From the NCBI GenBank assembly GCA_001873755.1, contig MNZT01000096.1:1-23041 (forward strand): 23,041 nucleotides of DNA, given 5' to 3'. The position numbers were made by a program, and so were the translations under genes. The DNA comes from Candidatus Wirthbacteria bacterium CG2_30_54_11 (GTDB taxonomy: Bacteria; Patescibacteriota; CG2-30-54-11). The notes below the pieces were generated by a model that ran no database searches, was not told the origin of the DNA, and saw only the letters and a program-made list of their open reading frames with translations. Shown here one piece after another: positions 6,907 through 13,901 of the stretch (the first letter of the stretch is position 1; every line of letters starts with the position of its first letter).

Positions 6907-8058
6907 ATGGATGTCAGAGTAGCCGCCACCGGCGGAGTCAGATATGGAGAGCTGTGGACCCTGGGTATCGGGGATCTCATGCGCGCAGCCGCAGCAGATG
7001 TCCTGAAGAATTTTGATGGGGATATGAAGGATATCGATACGCTCGTCCTTTCGAACTGCTTTGCCGGGAGGGCTCTGGGTATCCACACCCTGATTCCCCT
7101 GGCGTACGATGAGCTTGGTTTCCGCGGGCGGATCTTTGAGGTGACCGGCTCGGATGCCACGGGCGGATTTGCCGTGCAGCGGGCAGCCATACTGATCGAG
7201 AGTGGAGTCGCGCAGCGGGTCCTGGTACTGGGGGTCGAAAAGATCGGCGATCTGCTCGCCTCTCAGGTGCAGTCGGCGCTTTCTTCCCTCCTGGGCTCGG
7301 AGCAAGTGTTCCAGGGGCAGACCCTCGCTTCTGACTATGCGCTCATGGCTCGGCAGTACATGGAAACGTACGGGGTGACACTTCGGGACCTCGCACTCAT
7401 CAGTGTGAAAAATCATGCGAACGCCTCACTCAATCCCATGGCCCAGTTTCCTTTTCCTTTGACCGTGGAGCAGGCGGCAGAAAGCCAGGAGATCGCAAGT
7501 CCGCTGAGGGCTCTGGATGCTGCCTCGATCTGTGATGGAGCTTCAGCCCTGATCCTCGAAAAGCCGGGGAAGAATTCCTCGCCGGTCAGCATCGTCGGAC
7601 TGGGCGAAGGGCGCGACCTCCCGGGGCTTCATGACCGGAAAGATCTCACCTCTCTGGCCGCGACCCGGGAAGCGGCACAAATGGCGTACGAGGCCGCAGG
7701 GGTGAGTCCACAGGAGATCGATGTCGCGGAAGTACATGATGTCTATTCCATAGCCGAGCTGATGGCTATCGAGGATCTTGGTTTTGCCAGACCCGGTCAG
7801 GCCAAAACCTGGGTGCGCAAAGGCAGGACGGCCCTCGGGGGCGATCTGCCGGTCAACCCTTCGGGCGGATTGAAAGCGTGCGGTCATGCACCCGGTGCCA
7901 CTGGCGTCAGGCAGGCGGCAGAGATAGCTGTCCAACTAAGCGCTTCAGCCGGCAAGCGGCAGGTGGCAGACGCTTCTGTCGGTCTCAGTCACTCAGTCGG
8001 TGGCAATGGCAGTCAGTGTGCGGTCACCATATTTCGTACTATAGCCATACGAGGATAA
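6907..8058 (+). CDS. Thiolase-fold protein of the archaeal/SCP2 type, nucleophilic Cys replaced
   Basis: The 383-residue protein matches archaeal acetoacetyl-CoA thiolase and SCP2-type thiolases along its length. Examples are GELWTLGIGDLMRAA at the start, AEVHDVYSIAELMAIEDLGF at about 275-294, NPSGGLKACGHAPGATGVRQ at about 318-337 with the catalytic GH, and SVGGNGSQCAVTIF near the end. The segment that normally reads ACASGG with the nucleophilic Cys reads here as V79-T-G-S-D83-A-T-G-G, with Asp83 at the Cys position and a two-residue insertion. A normal Claisen thiolase mechanism is therefore doubtful. Thiolase-fold partners of DUF35 proteins that lack this Cys are known as aldolases (Ltp2 type in steroid degradation). 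The next gene is a DUF35 protein, starting two bases after this stop codon. A GGAGTGA motif precedes the ATG. Confidence 0.82.
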   Translation: MDVRVAATGGVRYGELWTLGIGDLMRAAAADVLKNFDGDMKDIDTLVLSNCFAGRALGIHTLIPLAYDELGFRGRIFEVTGSDATGGFAVQRAAILIESGVAQRVLVLGVEKIGDLLASQVQSALSSLLGSEQVFQGQTLASDYALMARQYMETYGVTLRDLALISVKNHANASLNPMAQFPFPLTVEQAAESQEIASPLRALDAASICDGASALILEKPGKNSSPVSIVGLGEGRDLPGLHDRKDLTSLAATREAAQMAYEAAGVSPQEIDVAEVHDVYSIAELMAIEDLGFARPGQAKTWVRKGRTALGGDLPVNPSGGLKACGHAPGATGVRQAAEIAVQLSASAGKRQVADASVGLSHSVGGNGSQCAVTIFRTIAIRG

Positions 8059-8060
8059 CC

Positions 8061-8519
8061 ATGAGAGATAATGTCCCTGATTCCTGGCGTCGTCAGAGCG
8101 ATCATGTGATCCCGGTCTCGAGTCACTGCCGCCACTGCCGGGAGACGTTCATCCACGAACGGCATGCCTGTCCCCGTTGCGGGCGGGGCACTATGACGGT
8201 CAAGCCTGCGAGTACGGCGGGGGTCGTCGAATCCTGGACCGAGATTTTTGATCCGCCGGAGGAATTTCACCGGATGCGGCCGTATATCATAGGACTCATC
8301 CGGCTTGATGACGGGGCCCGGCTTTCAGCTCCGATCGTTGACGTCGAGAGCGGGATGCTCGTGAAGGGCATGAGAGTGGAAGCCGTGGTGAGAAAAGTGT
8401 ATGTGCAGGGACAGGATGGTCTGATAGAATATGGGACAAAATATCGGCCTTCCATGAAAGTTATCAAAGAATCAAAGCCGCCCTCTGGGGCGAGCCTCGC
8501 TAAAAGCGGGAAGCAATAA
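8061..8519 (+). CDS. DUF35 Zn-ribbon/OB-fold acyl-CoA-binding protein
   Basis: The 152-residue protein has a rubredoxin-like zinc knuckle with Cys23, Cys26, Cys37 and Cys40 (CRHC...CPRC). An OB-fold follows, covering about residues 48-130 (AGVVESWTEIF, then PYIIGLIRLDDGARLSAPIVD). In archaea the DUF35 protein bridges acetoacetyl-CoA thiolase and HMG-CoA synthase and helps channel the intermediate. In actinobacterial steroid degradation, DUF35 domains pair with thiolase-fold aldolases. I chose the ATG at 8061, two bases after the thiolase-fold gene, because it starts just before the conserved part. An upstream in-frame ATG at 7878 would overlap the preceding gene by 181 bases. Confidence 0.85.
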   Translation: MRDNVPDSWRRQSDHVIPVSSHCRHCRETFIHERHACPRCGRGTMTVKPASTAGVVESWTEIFDPPEEFHRMRPYIIGLIRLDDGARLSAPIVDVESGMLVKGMRVEAVVRKVYVQGQDGLIEYGTKYRPSMKVIKESKPPSGASLAKSGKQ

Positions 8520-8523
8520 ATCA

Positions 8524-9402
8524 ATGGTCAAAAAGACGGATACGAAGATCATATCGATCAAAAAGGCGGTCTCCTGGATCAAGGACGGGATGACGGTTGC
8601 TCTGGGTGAATTTTCCTACCAGAATCTGCCGATGGAAGTGGTCAGGGAGATCATCCGTACACGGAAAAAGGATCTGACGATCATCTCCGGCCCTACTTCC
8701 GGTCTGGCCACTGATATGCTGATTTCCGCCGGATGCGTGAGTCGGGTGGTGACCGCCGGGGTCGGGTTTGAGGATGTTGCCGGAATCGCCCCGGGTTTCC
8801 GCTCGGCCTGTGAGAGGGGGACGCTAGAGGTCTGGGAGTGTGATGAGTGCATGTGGCAGGCAGGTCTGGAGGCCGCTGCCCGGGGACAGCCGTTCGCACT
8901 CTGGCAGGGGGGCATCGGCTCTGATATTCCTTCCTTGAATCCTTCTATTCATCTCGTCGTGGTCAGCCCCGCAGGCGAGGTAAAACGGGTCAGATCCCTT
9001 GGGAATGCGGCCCGGAGGGCCAAAGCTACCGGGGGCCAGATCTTTCTTCAGATACCGCCGATAGTACCGGATATCACGTTCATCCACGCGGCTACTGCCG
9101 ATGAGCTCGGGTTTGTCCAATATCCACAGAAGCGGTATCTGGGCAGAGTATTCAATGAAAAACTGCTCAGCGAAGCGACCCGGGGGCCGGTGATCGCGAC
9201 GGTAGAGAAGATAGTTTCTCATGAGCAGATCATGAAGCATCCGGAGCTGACGGTCATTCGGAACGCCTGGGTGGCCCAGGCGCCCCGGGGCGCCTGGCCG
9301 GGAGGCTGCAACGGGGTCTATCCGCCTGACCTGAAGGCGTACCGGGCGTATGTGCGCAGTGGCGGTGATGTACATTTATTCCTGGGAGAGGGAACAGTAT
9401 GA
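8524..9402 (+). CDS. CoA-transferase-fold alpha subunit, pair 1 (GctA/IpdA-like)
   Basis: The 292-residue protein belongs to the class I CoA-transferase alpha superfamily (glutaconate CoA-transferase subunit A type). Features include IKDGMTVALGEFSYQNLPMEVVREII near the N-terminus, a glycine-rich IISGPTSGLATDMLI stretch, and ECDECMWQAGLEAAARGQPFALWQGGIGSDIP (about 102-133), which lines the CoA/acyl site. From memory, the layout of this central block resembles IpdA, the alpha subunit of the steroid ring-opening hydrolase IpdAB, including a Glu-rich patch where IpdA has a functional Glu. The matching beta subunit lies at 10043-10849, with a LytR_C membrane protein gene in between that overlaps both neighbours. 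Substrate unknown; a branched or 3-oxo acyl-CoA is likely from context. Confidence 0.75.
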   Translation: MVKKTDTKIISIKKAVSWIKDGMTVALGEFSYQNLPMEVVREIIRTRKKDLTIISGPTSGLATDMLISAGCVSRVVTAGVGFEDVAGIAPGFRSACERGTLEVWECDECMWQAGLEAAARGQPFALWQGGIGSDIPSLNPSIHLVVVSPAGEVKRVRSLGNAARRAKATGGQIFLQIPPIVPDITFIHAATADELGFVQYPQKRYLGRVFNEKLLSEATRGPVIATVEKIVSHEQIMKHPELTVIRNAWVAQAPRGAWPGGCNGVYPPDLKAYRAYVRSGGDVHLFLGEGTV

Positions 9403-10043
9403 CGCAGGTTTCCATGATCAAGGTCAACAAGAAGGCCAAAAAAGTATACCGGCAGGAAGTTCTCCATCGCGGACTTTTTGGGGTGCTTCTGGTCGTGGCG
9501 CTGGCCGTCGGGGTTGTCGCGGGCGGGTTTTTCTTTCCTGCGGTTCGCACGGCCAGCAGCCTGGAGCCGGATACTCCTGGAGACAGGTCCGCGATATCCG
9601 CGGCAGAACGATCTGCCGATCAGCAGAGCGATGAAACTGAAGCCACTTTTTTGTCCGTCGATGCTTCTCCGCCTCCGGCGGCAGAGGCTCCGGTTCCTGC
9701 CCCGGTAGAAGAACAGCCGGCCACCACGATCACTGAAACTACCGACCCGGCTGATATCAGCATGATCATTCTCAACGGTTCCGGGATCGACGGTGAAGCC
9801 GGCAGATTTGCCGAATACGCAGAAGGTAAAGGTGTATCCGTGGTCGGAACCGCGAACGCCAGGCAGTGGGACCATGAAGAGACAGAGATCTATTTTTCGG
9901 AAGATAATGCGGAAAAAGCAAAACTGGTCATGGAGCTGCTGGGCAAGCAATATCCCTGGATCATGTATACAGAAGCGCTCGACGGCAGGGATGCCGACAT
10001 AGTGATTGTCCTTGGTACTACTTCTCCTTTGCAGGGTTCCTGA
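9399..10043 (+). CDS. Single-pass membrane protein with C-terminal LytR_C domain
   Basis: The 214-residue protein has a short basic N-terminus, one membrane helix (about residues 26-48) and a Pro/Ala/Glu-rich linker (about 50-120). It ends in a roughly 90-residue domain starting DISMIILNGSGIDGEAGRFAEY that resembles LytR_C. This places the C-terminal domain outside the cytoplasmic membrane. LytR_C domains are found in cell-envelope proteins, often attached to LytR-CpsA-Psr proteins, but no such catalytic domain is present here. The start ATG overlaps the stop of the preceding gene and the stop overlaps the start of the next (ATGA and TGATG), so it is tightly embedded between two CoA-transferase-fold subunits. 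There is no known functional link to them. Confidence 0.7.
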   Translation: MTQVSMIKVNKKAKKVYRQEVLHRGLFGVLLVVALAVGVVAGGFFFPAVRTASSLEPDTPGDRSAISAAERSADQQSDETEATFLSVDASPPPAAEAPVPAPVEEQPATTITETTDPADISMIILNGSGIDGEAGRFAEYAEGKGVSVVGTANARQWDHEETEIYFSEDNAEKAKLVMELLGKQYPWIMYTEALDGRDADIVIVLGTTSPLQGS

Positions 10044-10849
10044 TGAGCAAGAATTATTCTACAGCGCAACTGATGACCTGCGTGATCGCCCGGGATCTCT
10101 CTGACAGCGACCGGGTGGCTTTTGGCCTGCATGCCGGTATTGGCCTGGGTGCAGCTCTGCTCGCCCAGAAGCTGCACGCTCCGCATCTGCAGATACGGCA
10201 TGGTCTGCACGAATCCCTGAAGCCTGCTCTCAGCCCCTCGGCGTGGACGGCAGAGAAAAGGACGGAGAGCCGGGTATCCTATTTTGAATCTCATGATGAA
10301 ATGCTGCTCTGGGGCAACCCGACCGGTAGTCAGACCTTTTCCAGCGTCTTTTTCATCAGTGGTCTGCAGATCGACCGGTACGGCGCGACCAATCTGGTGG
10401 GCATCAGGAACCAAGCTTCGAAACCACACATCTGGCTGGTCCGGGGACCCGGCAGCATCGGTACTCCGTCGGCAGCCTGGTTCTGTGCCAAATACTATCT
10501 GTTCTCTTTTTGCCACGATCTCCGCACATTTGTGCCCAAGGTAGACGTAGTGTCTGTGCCCGGTACTGATCGTCTGCGCGCTCTGGGTTACCCAAAGAAA
10601 TTTCCCCGTCTGTGCATCACTCCCCTGGGGGTTTTCGGCTGGGACAATGCCGAAGGAACCATGAAGATCATATCGCTTCATCCCGGAGTTACGATTGACG
10701 AAGTTCAGGAACGGACAGGATTTGAGCTCGTCCGTCCGGATCGGGTGAGAACCACAGAGATTCCTTCATCGGCTGAGCAGAAGGCACTTAAGGAGATTGA
10801 TCCCAAAGGTGAGATTTTTAAGCTCGATAGCACAATGCTGAGGGATTGA
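10043..10849 (+). CDS. CoA-transferase-fold beta subunit, pair 1 (IpdB-like, catalytic Glu absent)
   Basis: The 268-residue protein is of the glutaconate CoA-transferase subunit B superfamily. GIGLGAALLAQKLHAPHLQ (about 32-50) is the loop that precedes the catalytic Glu of true transferases, but the aligned residue is Gly54 (HAPHLQIRHG). A Glu occurs three residues on, at 57, so a shifted alignment cannot be fully excluded. SGLQIDRYGATNLVGI (about 110-125) and MKIISLHPGVTIDEVQERTGFEL near the C-terminus resemble IpdB as I recall it. IpdAB cleaves a C-C bond hydrolytically instead of transferring CoA. The start overlaps the LytR_C gene by one base. Its partner is the alpha subunit at 8524-9402. 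Confidence 0.74.
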   Translation: MSKNYSTAQLMTCVIARDLSDSDRVAFGLHAGIGLGAALLAQKLHAPHLQIRHGLHESLKPALSPSAWTAEKRTESRVSYFESHDEMLLWGNPTGSQTFSSVFFISGLQIDRYGATNLVGIRNQASKPHIWLVRGPGSIGTPSAAWFCAKYYLFSFCHDLRTFVPKVDVVSVPGTDRLRALGYPKKFPRLCITPLGVFGWDNAEGTMKIISLHPGVTIDEVQERTGFELVRPDRVRTTEIPSSAEQKALKEIDPKGEIFKLDSTMLRD

Positions 10850-10851
10850 CC

Positions 10852-11601
10852 ATGACTACCATCATCACCTTGAAAGATATAGCTGATCTGATACCGGCCG
10901 GATCCCGTCTGATATGCGGTGGTTTTCAGGCCAACCGGGCTCCGGTCGGTCTCGTGCAGGCTTTGCTCGACGGCCCACCCGGTCAGTTCGCGCTTACCGC
11001 ACTGCCCAACCCGGTGCCGACCGACATGCTGCTTCGTGGTGACAGATTGTCTCTGCTTGATACAAGTTTCAATGGACTGGAGCTTTCGGACGGCTTCCAC
11101 TCCTCAGCCGGCTTTCGCCACGCCATAGAATGTACGAACATCGGTTGGAAAGAGAGCGATGTGTACGAGATCATCCAGGGAATGCGTGCGGCGGCCATGG
11201 GGCTGCCCTTCATACCGGCACCTGAGATAGCGGGTTCTCAGTATACGGAGAGTCAATATCACCGTATTCATCGCGTGGTCGACCCGTTCCATGGCGGGGA
11301 AAGTGTTTTTGCGGTTCCACCCTTGAACCCTGACGTGGCGCTTCTCCATGTGCAAAAGGCTGACCGTAACGGCAACCTCTGGATCGAGGATCCGCTCTAT
11401 GATGAGATCATTCTGCAGGCGAGCCGTCTGACGATCGTGAGCTGCGAAGAACTTGTCGACAGTATCGACCGGCCAACCATCAGTGGACTGTTCGTGGATC
11501 ATGTTCTGGCGATCAAAAACGGGGCGGCGCCGACCGGTTGCCGGGGGTATTACGGACCGGATGAGAAACGCCTGCAAGAGATCCTGGGAGGTACGCGATG
11601 A
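10852..11601 (+). CDS. CoA-transferase-fold alpha subunit, pair 2 (AibA-like)
   Basis: The 249-residue protein is a second class I CoA-transferase alpha subunit. DIADLIPAGSRLICGGFQANRAPVGLVQAL at the N-terminus is the family opening. The middle (YEIIQGMRAAAMGLPFIPAPEIAGSQ) and VDPFHGGESVFAVPPLNPDVALLHVQKADRNGNLWIEDP (about 140-180) are very typical of GctA-like proteins. The ATG at 10852 has an AGGGA motif six bases upstream; a TTG at 10846 in the same frame is less likely. Its partner starts with a four-base ATGA overlap. In the myxobacterial alternative isovaleryl-CoA pathway the AibA/AibB heteromer decarboxylates 3-methylglutaconyl-CoA; the AibA assignment here depends mainly on the features of the partner subunit. 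Confidence 0.75.
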   Translation: MTTIITLKDIADLIPAGSRLICGGFQANRAPVGLVQALLDGPPGQFALTALPNPVPTDMLLRGDRLSLLDTSFNGLELSDGFHSSAGFRHAIECTNIGWKESDVYEIIQGMRAAAMGLPFIPAPEIAGSQYTESQYHRIHRVVDPFHGGESVFAVPPLNPDVALLHVQKADRNGNLWIEDPLYDEIILQASRLTIVSCEELVDSIDRPTISGLFVDHVLAIKNGAAPTGCRGYYGPDEKRLQEILGGTR

Positions 11602-12314
11602 ATCCTCGAGACAAGATGATCTCGTATCTGGCCGGTTTGATCCGGGATGGCGACCTCGTCTCCACCGGGGTGGCTTCGCTCATCCCTTTTCTGGCGGTCG
11701 CTCTGGCGAAGCGGACATACGCTCCTGCGAGCAGGTTCATCACCTGCAGCGGAGCGGTGGATCCGGTTTTTGAGCAGGCAGGCCTGTCCTCTGACGACAG
11801 CTCCACTTTTTCGTCCTGGTCTTCCTTCGTTCCTTTGCCTTCACTCTTTGACCTCGGGGTCCGTGGCGGCATCGATGTCATGTTCTTTTCCGGGGCACAG
11901 ATCGACCAGAGTGGCAGGATCAACCTCACTTCGATAGGTGATTATCTCAAACCCAAGGTCAAGTTGCCAGGTCCGGCTGGCTCCACAGTGATGCTCCGCC
12001 GGGTGCAGCGGCCGGTCCTGTTCACGCTGCAGCACACGACGCGGACGCTGGTTGCGGAGGTTGATTTCGTGACCGCAGACGGCTGCGCGACCAGAGACAG
12101 CATCGAGCTGGTGACGGAGCTCGGTGTGCTGACGCTTCGGAAGGATGCTCCGGCAGTGATGACCGCCCGGTTCAGTGATCTGTCAGAACAGGAGATACAG
12201 GAAAGGACCGCTTTCCCTCTTGTTTTTCAGAACCGAGAGGCGAGGGAGCAGGATATTCACACCAATACTGCTATACTGAACGAGCTGGACCCTGAGGGCC
12301 GCAGGTATCATTGA
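11598..12314 (+). CDS. CoA-transferase-fold beta subunit, pair 2 (AibB-like, active-site Cys)
   Basis: The 238-residue protein matches GctB-type subunits: GDLVSTGVASLIPFLAVALAKR (about 18-39), SGAQIDQSGRINLTSIGDY (about 98-116), and a C-terminal segment with LTLRKDAPAVMTARF. At the catalytic Glu position of glutaconate CoA-transferase (about residue 50, in YAPASRFITCSGAVDP) it has Cys50. AibB, the beta subunit of 3-methylglutaconyl-CoA decarboxylase in Myxococcus, is known for a Cys at this active-site position, and the GVAS and CxGxxDP surroundings resemble it as I recall. The reaction is a cofactor-free decarboxylation giving 3-methylcrotonyl-CoA (dimethylacryloyl-CoA). Function is inferred; a CoA-transferase or hydrolase role is not excluded. 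Confidence 0.76.
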   Translation: MNPRDKMISYLAGLIRDGDLVSTGVASLIPFLAVALAKRTYAPASRFITCSGAVDPVFEQAGLSSDDSSTFSSWSSFVPLPSLFDLGVRGGIDVMFFSGAQIDQSGRINLTSIGDYLKPKVKLPGPAGSTVMLRRVQRPVLFTLQHTTRTLVAEVDFVTADGCATRDSIELVTELGVLTLRKDAPAVMTARFSDLSEQEIQERTAFPLVFQNREAREQDIHTNTAILNELDPEGRRYH

Positions 12315-12343
12315 GGACAAGTTTCCTAGAGGGGAGTCGTACG

Positions 12344-13894
12344 ATGAGATCAACGGTGAAACCATTCAAAAAGATTCTGATCATCAACCGCGGCGAAATC
12401 GCTGTGCGGGCCATCCGGGCCTGCCGGGAGCTCGGGATCTCGGTCGGGGTCATCTATAGCCGCGCTGATGTTCACTCCCTGCCGGTCAAGCTGGCGGATG
12501 AGGCTTTTTTCATGGAGGGCGAGAGCGACATCAGCGCCTATCTCGACCAGCAGAAGATCGTCGATGTCGCCAGGACTCATCGGTATGATGCGGTCTATCC
12601 CGGGTATGGCTTTCTGGCTGAGAATTCTTCTTTTGCTGCTCTGTGTGCGGAGCGGGGGATCGCCTTCATCGGACCGTCTGCTGCGGTGCTTCATTCACTG
12701 GGAGACAAAGTCGAGGCTAAACGAATCGCCCGTAAAGTCGGTGCGCCGCTCGTGCCAGGAGAGGACAGGGAGGTTCCCGATGACAAGGATGCCAGGGATA
12801 GCGCCCGGAAGATCGGATATCCGATTGTCGTAAAAGCCTCCGGCGGCGGTGGTGGGCGCGGGATTCGAGTGGTGATGAAGGAGGCTTTTCTTCTGAAAAG
12901 CGTGAAGGAAGCCCAGAGAGAAGCCAAACTGGCTTTTCATAATCCCGGCGTCTATATCGAAAAATTCATCGAAAATCCGCGTCATGTGGAATTCCAAATT
13001 CTGGGTGATCGCTACGGCAACGTCATCCATCTGGGCGAACGTGACTGCTCGGTTCAGCGCCGTCACCAGAAGCTGATCGAGGAAGCACCGTCTACCGTAC
13101 TGACCGAGGAAATGCGGCAGAAGATAGGAGCGTATGCCATCGCCATGGCTCGTGAAGTCGGACTGGTCGGCGTAGCCACGGTGGAATTCCTCGTGGATCG
13201 TCAGCAGAATTACTTTTTCATCGAGGTCAATCCGCGTATCCAGGTGGAGCACGGAGTGACCGAACTCATCTGCGGCATCGATCTGGTGAAGTGGCAGATC
13301 AGGGTCGCGCAGGGCGAGAAGCTTTCCCTTCGTCAGAAGGATATCGTGCTCCGAGGCCACGCCATCGAGTGCCGCATCAATTCAGAAGATCCCTTATCCG
13401 AATTTGCGGTCTCCACGGGCGTGATCGAACAGTACCTGCCGCCCGGAGGGACAGGTGTTCGGGTCTGCGGCGGGATCTTTGTCGGTCAGGAAGTATCCTC
13501 CCAGTTCGATACGCTCCTTTTGAAACTGATGGTCTGGGACGAAACGAGAGCAAAGGCGATCGAACGCATGAGGCGAGCCCTGGGAGAATGCATCATCGAA
13601 GGGGTCAAGACGACGCTGCCGTTCCATCGGACGGTCATGGACAACCGGAATTTTCAGAAAGGCGACGTGGATACGGATTTCATCCCCAAGAACAAGATCA
13701 GTCTCCAGATCAGGAAGAACGCCGAAAAGATGAGGCAGCCCAGCCTGCTGAACGACCAGGTCGAATCCATCCGGTATCGGGAGATCGCGCTCATCGCCGC
13801 GTCGGTCTACAAAAACCTGAAACGAGAAATGGGTACCGCGGGCAATGGCGGGTCGAACGCCTGGGTCACCTCGGCGCGTAAGGATCAAATGTAG
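12344..13894 (+). CDS. Biotin carboxylase subunit of an acyl-CoA carboxylase
   Basis: It carboxylates the biotin on the carrier protein, using ATP and bicarbonate. The 516-residue protein has all core motifs: KILIINRGEIAVRAIRAC (about 10-27), ATP-grasp Lys164 and the glycine-rich loop SGGGGGRGIRVV (166-177), ERDCSVQRRHQK (232-243), EVNPRIQVEHGVTE (294-307) and HAIECRINSED later. EVNPRIQVEH resembles pyruvate carboxylase-type sequences more than AccC's EMNTRLQVEH. The C-terminus is about 60 residues longer than plain AccC, with no biotinyl domain. I chose the ATG at 12344 with GGGGAG about 8 bases upstream over a TTG at 12311. The carboxyltransferase and the carrier lie downstream, separated by nadD. 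Confidence 0.9.
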   Translation: MRSTVKPFKKILIINRGEIAVRAIRACRELGISVGVIYSRADVHSLPVKLADEAFFMEGESDISAYLDQQKIVDVARTHRYDAVYPGYGFLAENSSFAALCAERGIAFIGPSAAVLHSLGDKVEAKRIARKVGAPLVPGEDREVPDDKDARDSARKIGYPIVVKASGGGGGRGIRVVMKEAFLLKSVKEAQREAKLAFHNPGVYIEKFIENPRHVEFQILGDRYGNVIHLGERDCSVQRRHQKLIEEAPSTVLTEEMRQKIGAYAIAMAREVGLVGVATVEFLVDRQQNYFFIEVNPRIQVEHGVTELICGIDLVKWQIRVAQGEKLSLRQKDIVLRGHAIECRINSEDPLSEFAVSTGVIEQYLPPGGTGVRVCGGIFVGQEVSSQFDTLLLKLMVWDETRAKAIERMRRALGECIIEGVKTTLPFHRTVMDNRNFQKGDVDTDFIPKNKISLQIRKNAEKMRQPSLLNDQVESIRYREIALIAASVYKNLKREMGTAGNGGSNAWVTSARKDQM

Positions 13895-13901
13895 GTACAG
13901 C

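Noticed and set aside
7878..8060. N-terminal extension of the DUF35 protein to an upstream ATG
   Set aside because: It would overlap the thiolase-fold gene by 181 bases and add 61 residues with no family match; the ATG at 8061 fits the gene spacing and the domain start.
10846..10851. TTG start for the pair 2 alpha subunit
   Set aside because: The ribosome binding site AGGGA would be directly against the TTG; the ATG at 10852 has normal spacing.
12311..12343. TTG start for biotin carboxylase
   Set aside because: The 11 added residues are not conserved in the family and the GGGGAG site fits the ATG at 12344.
12695..13360. 221-codon minus-strand frame inside biotin carboxylase
   Set aside because: It lies wholly inside a highly conserved gene on the other strand and shows no recognisable motifs.
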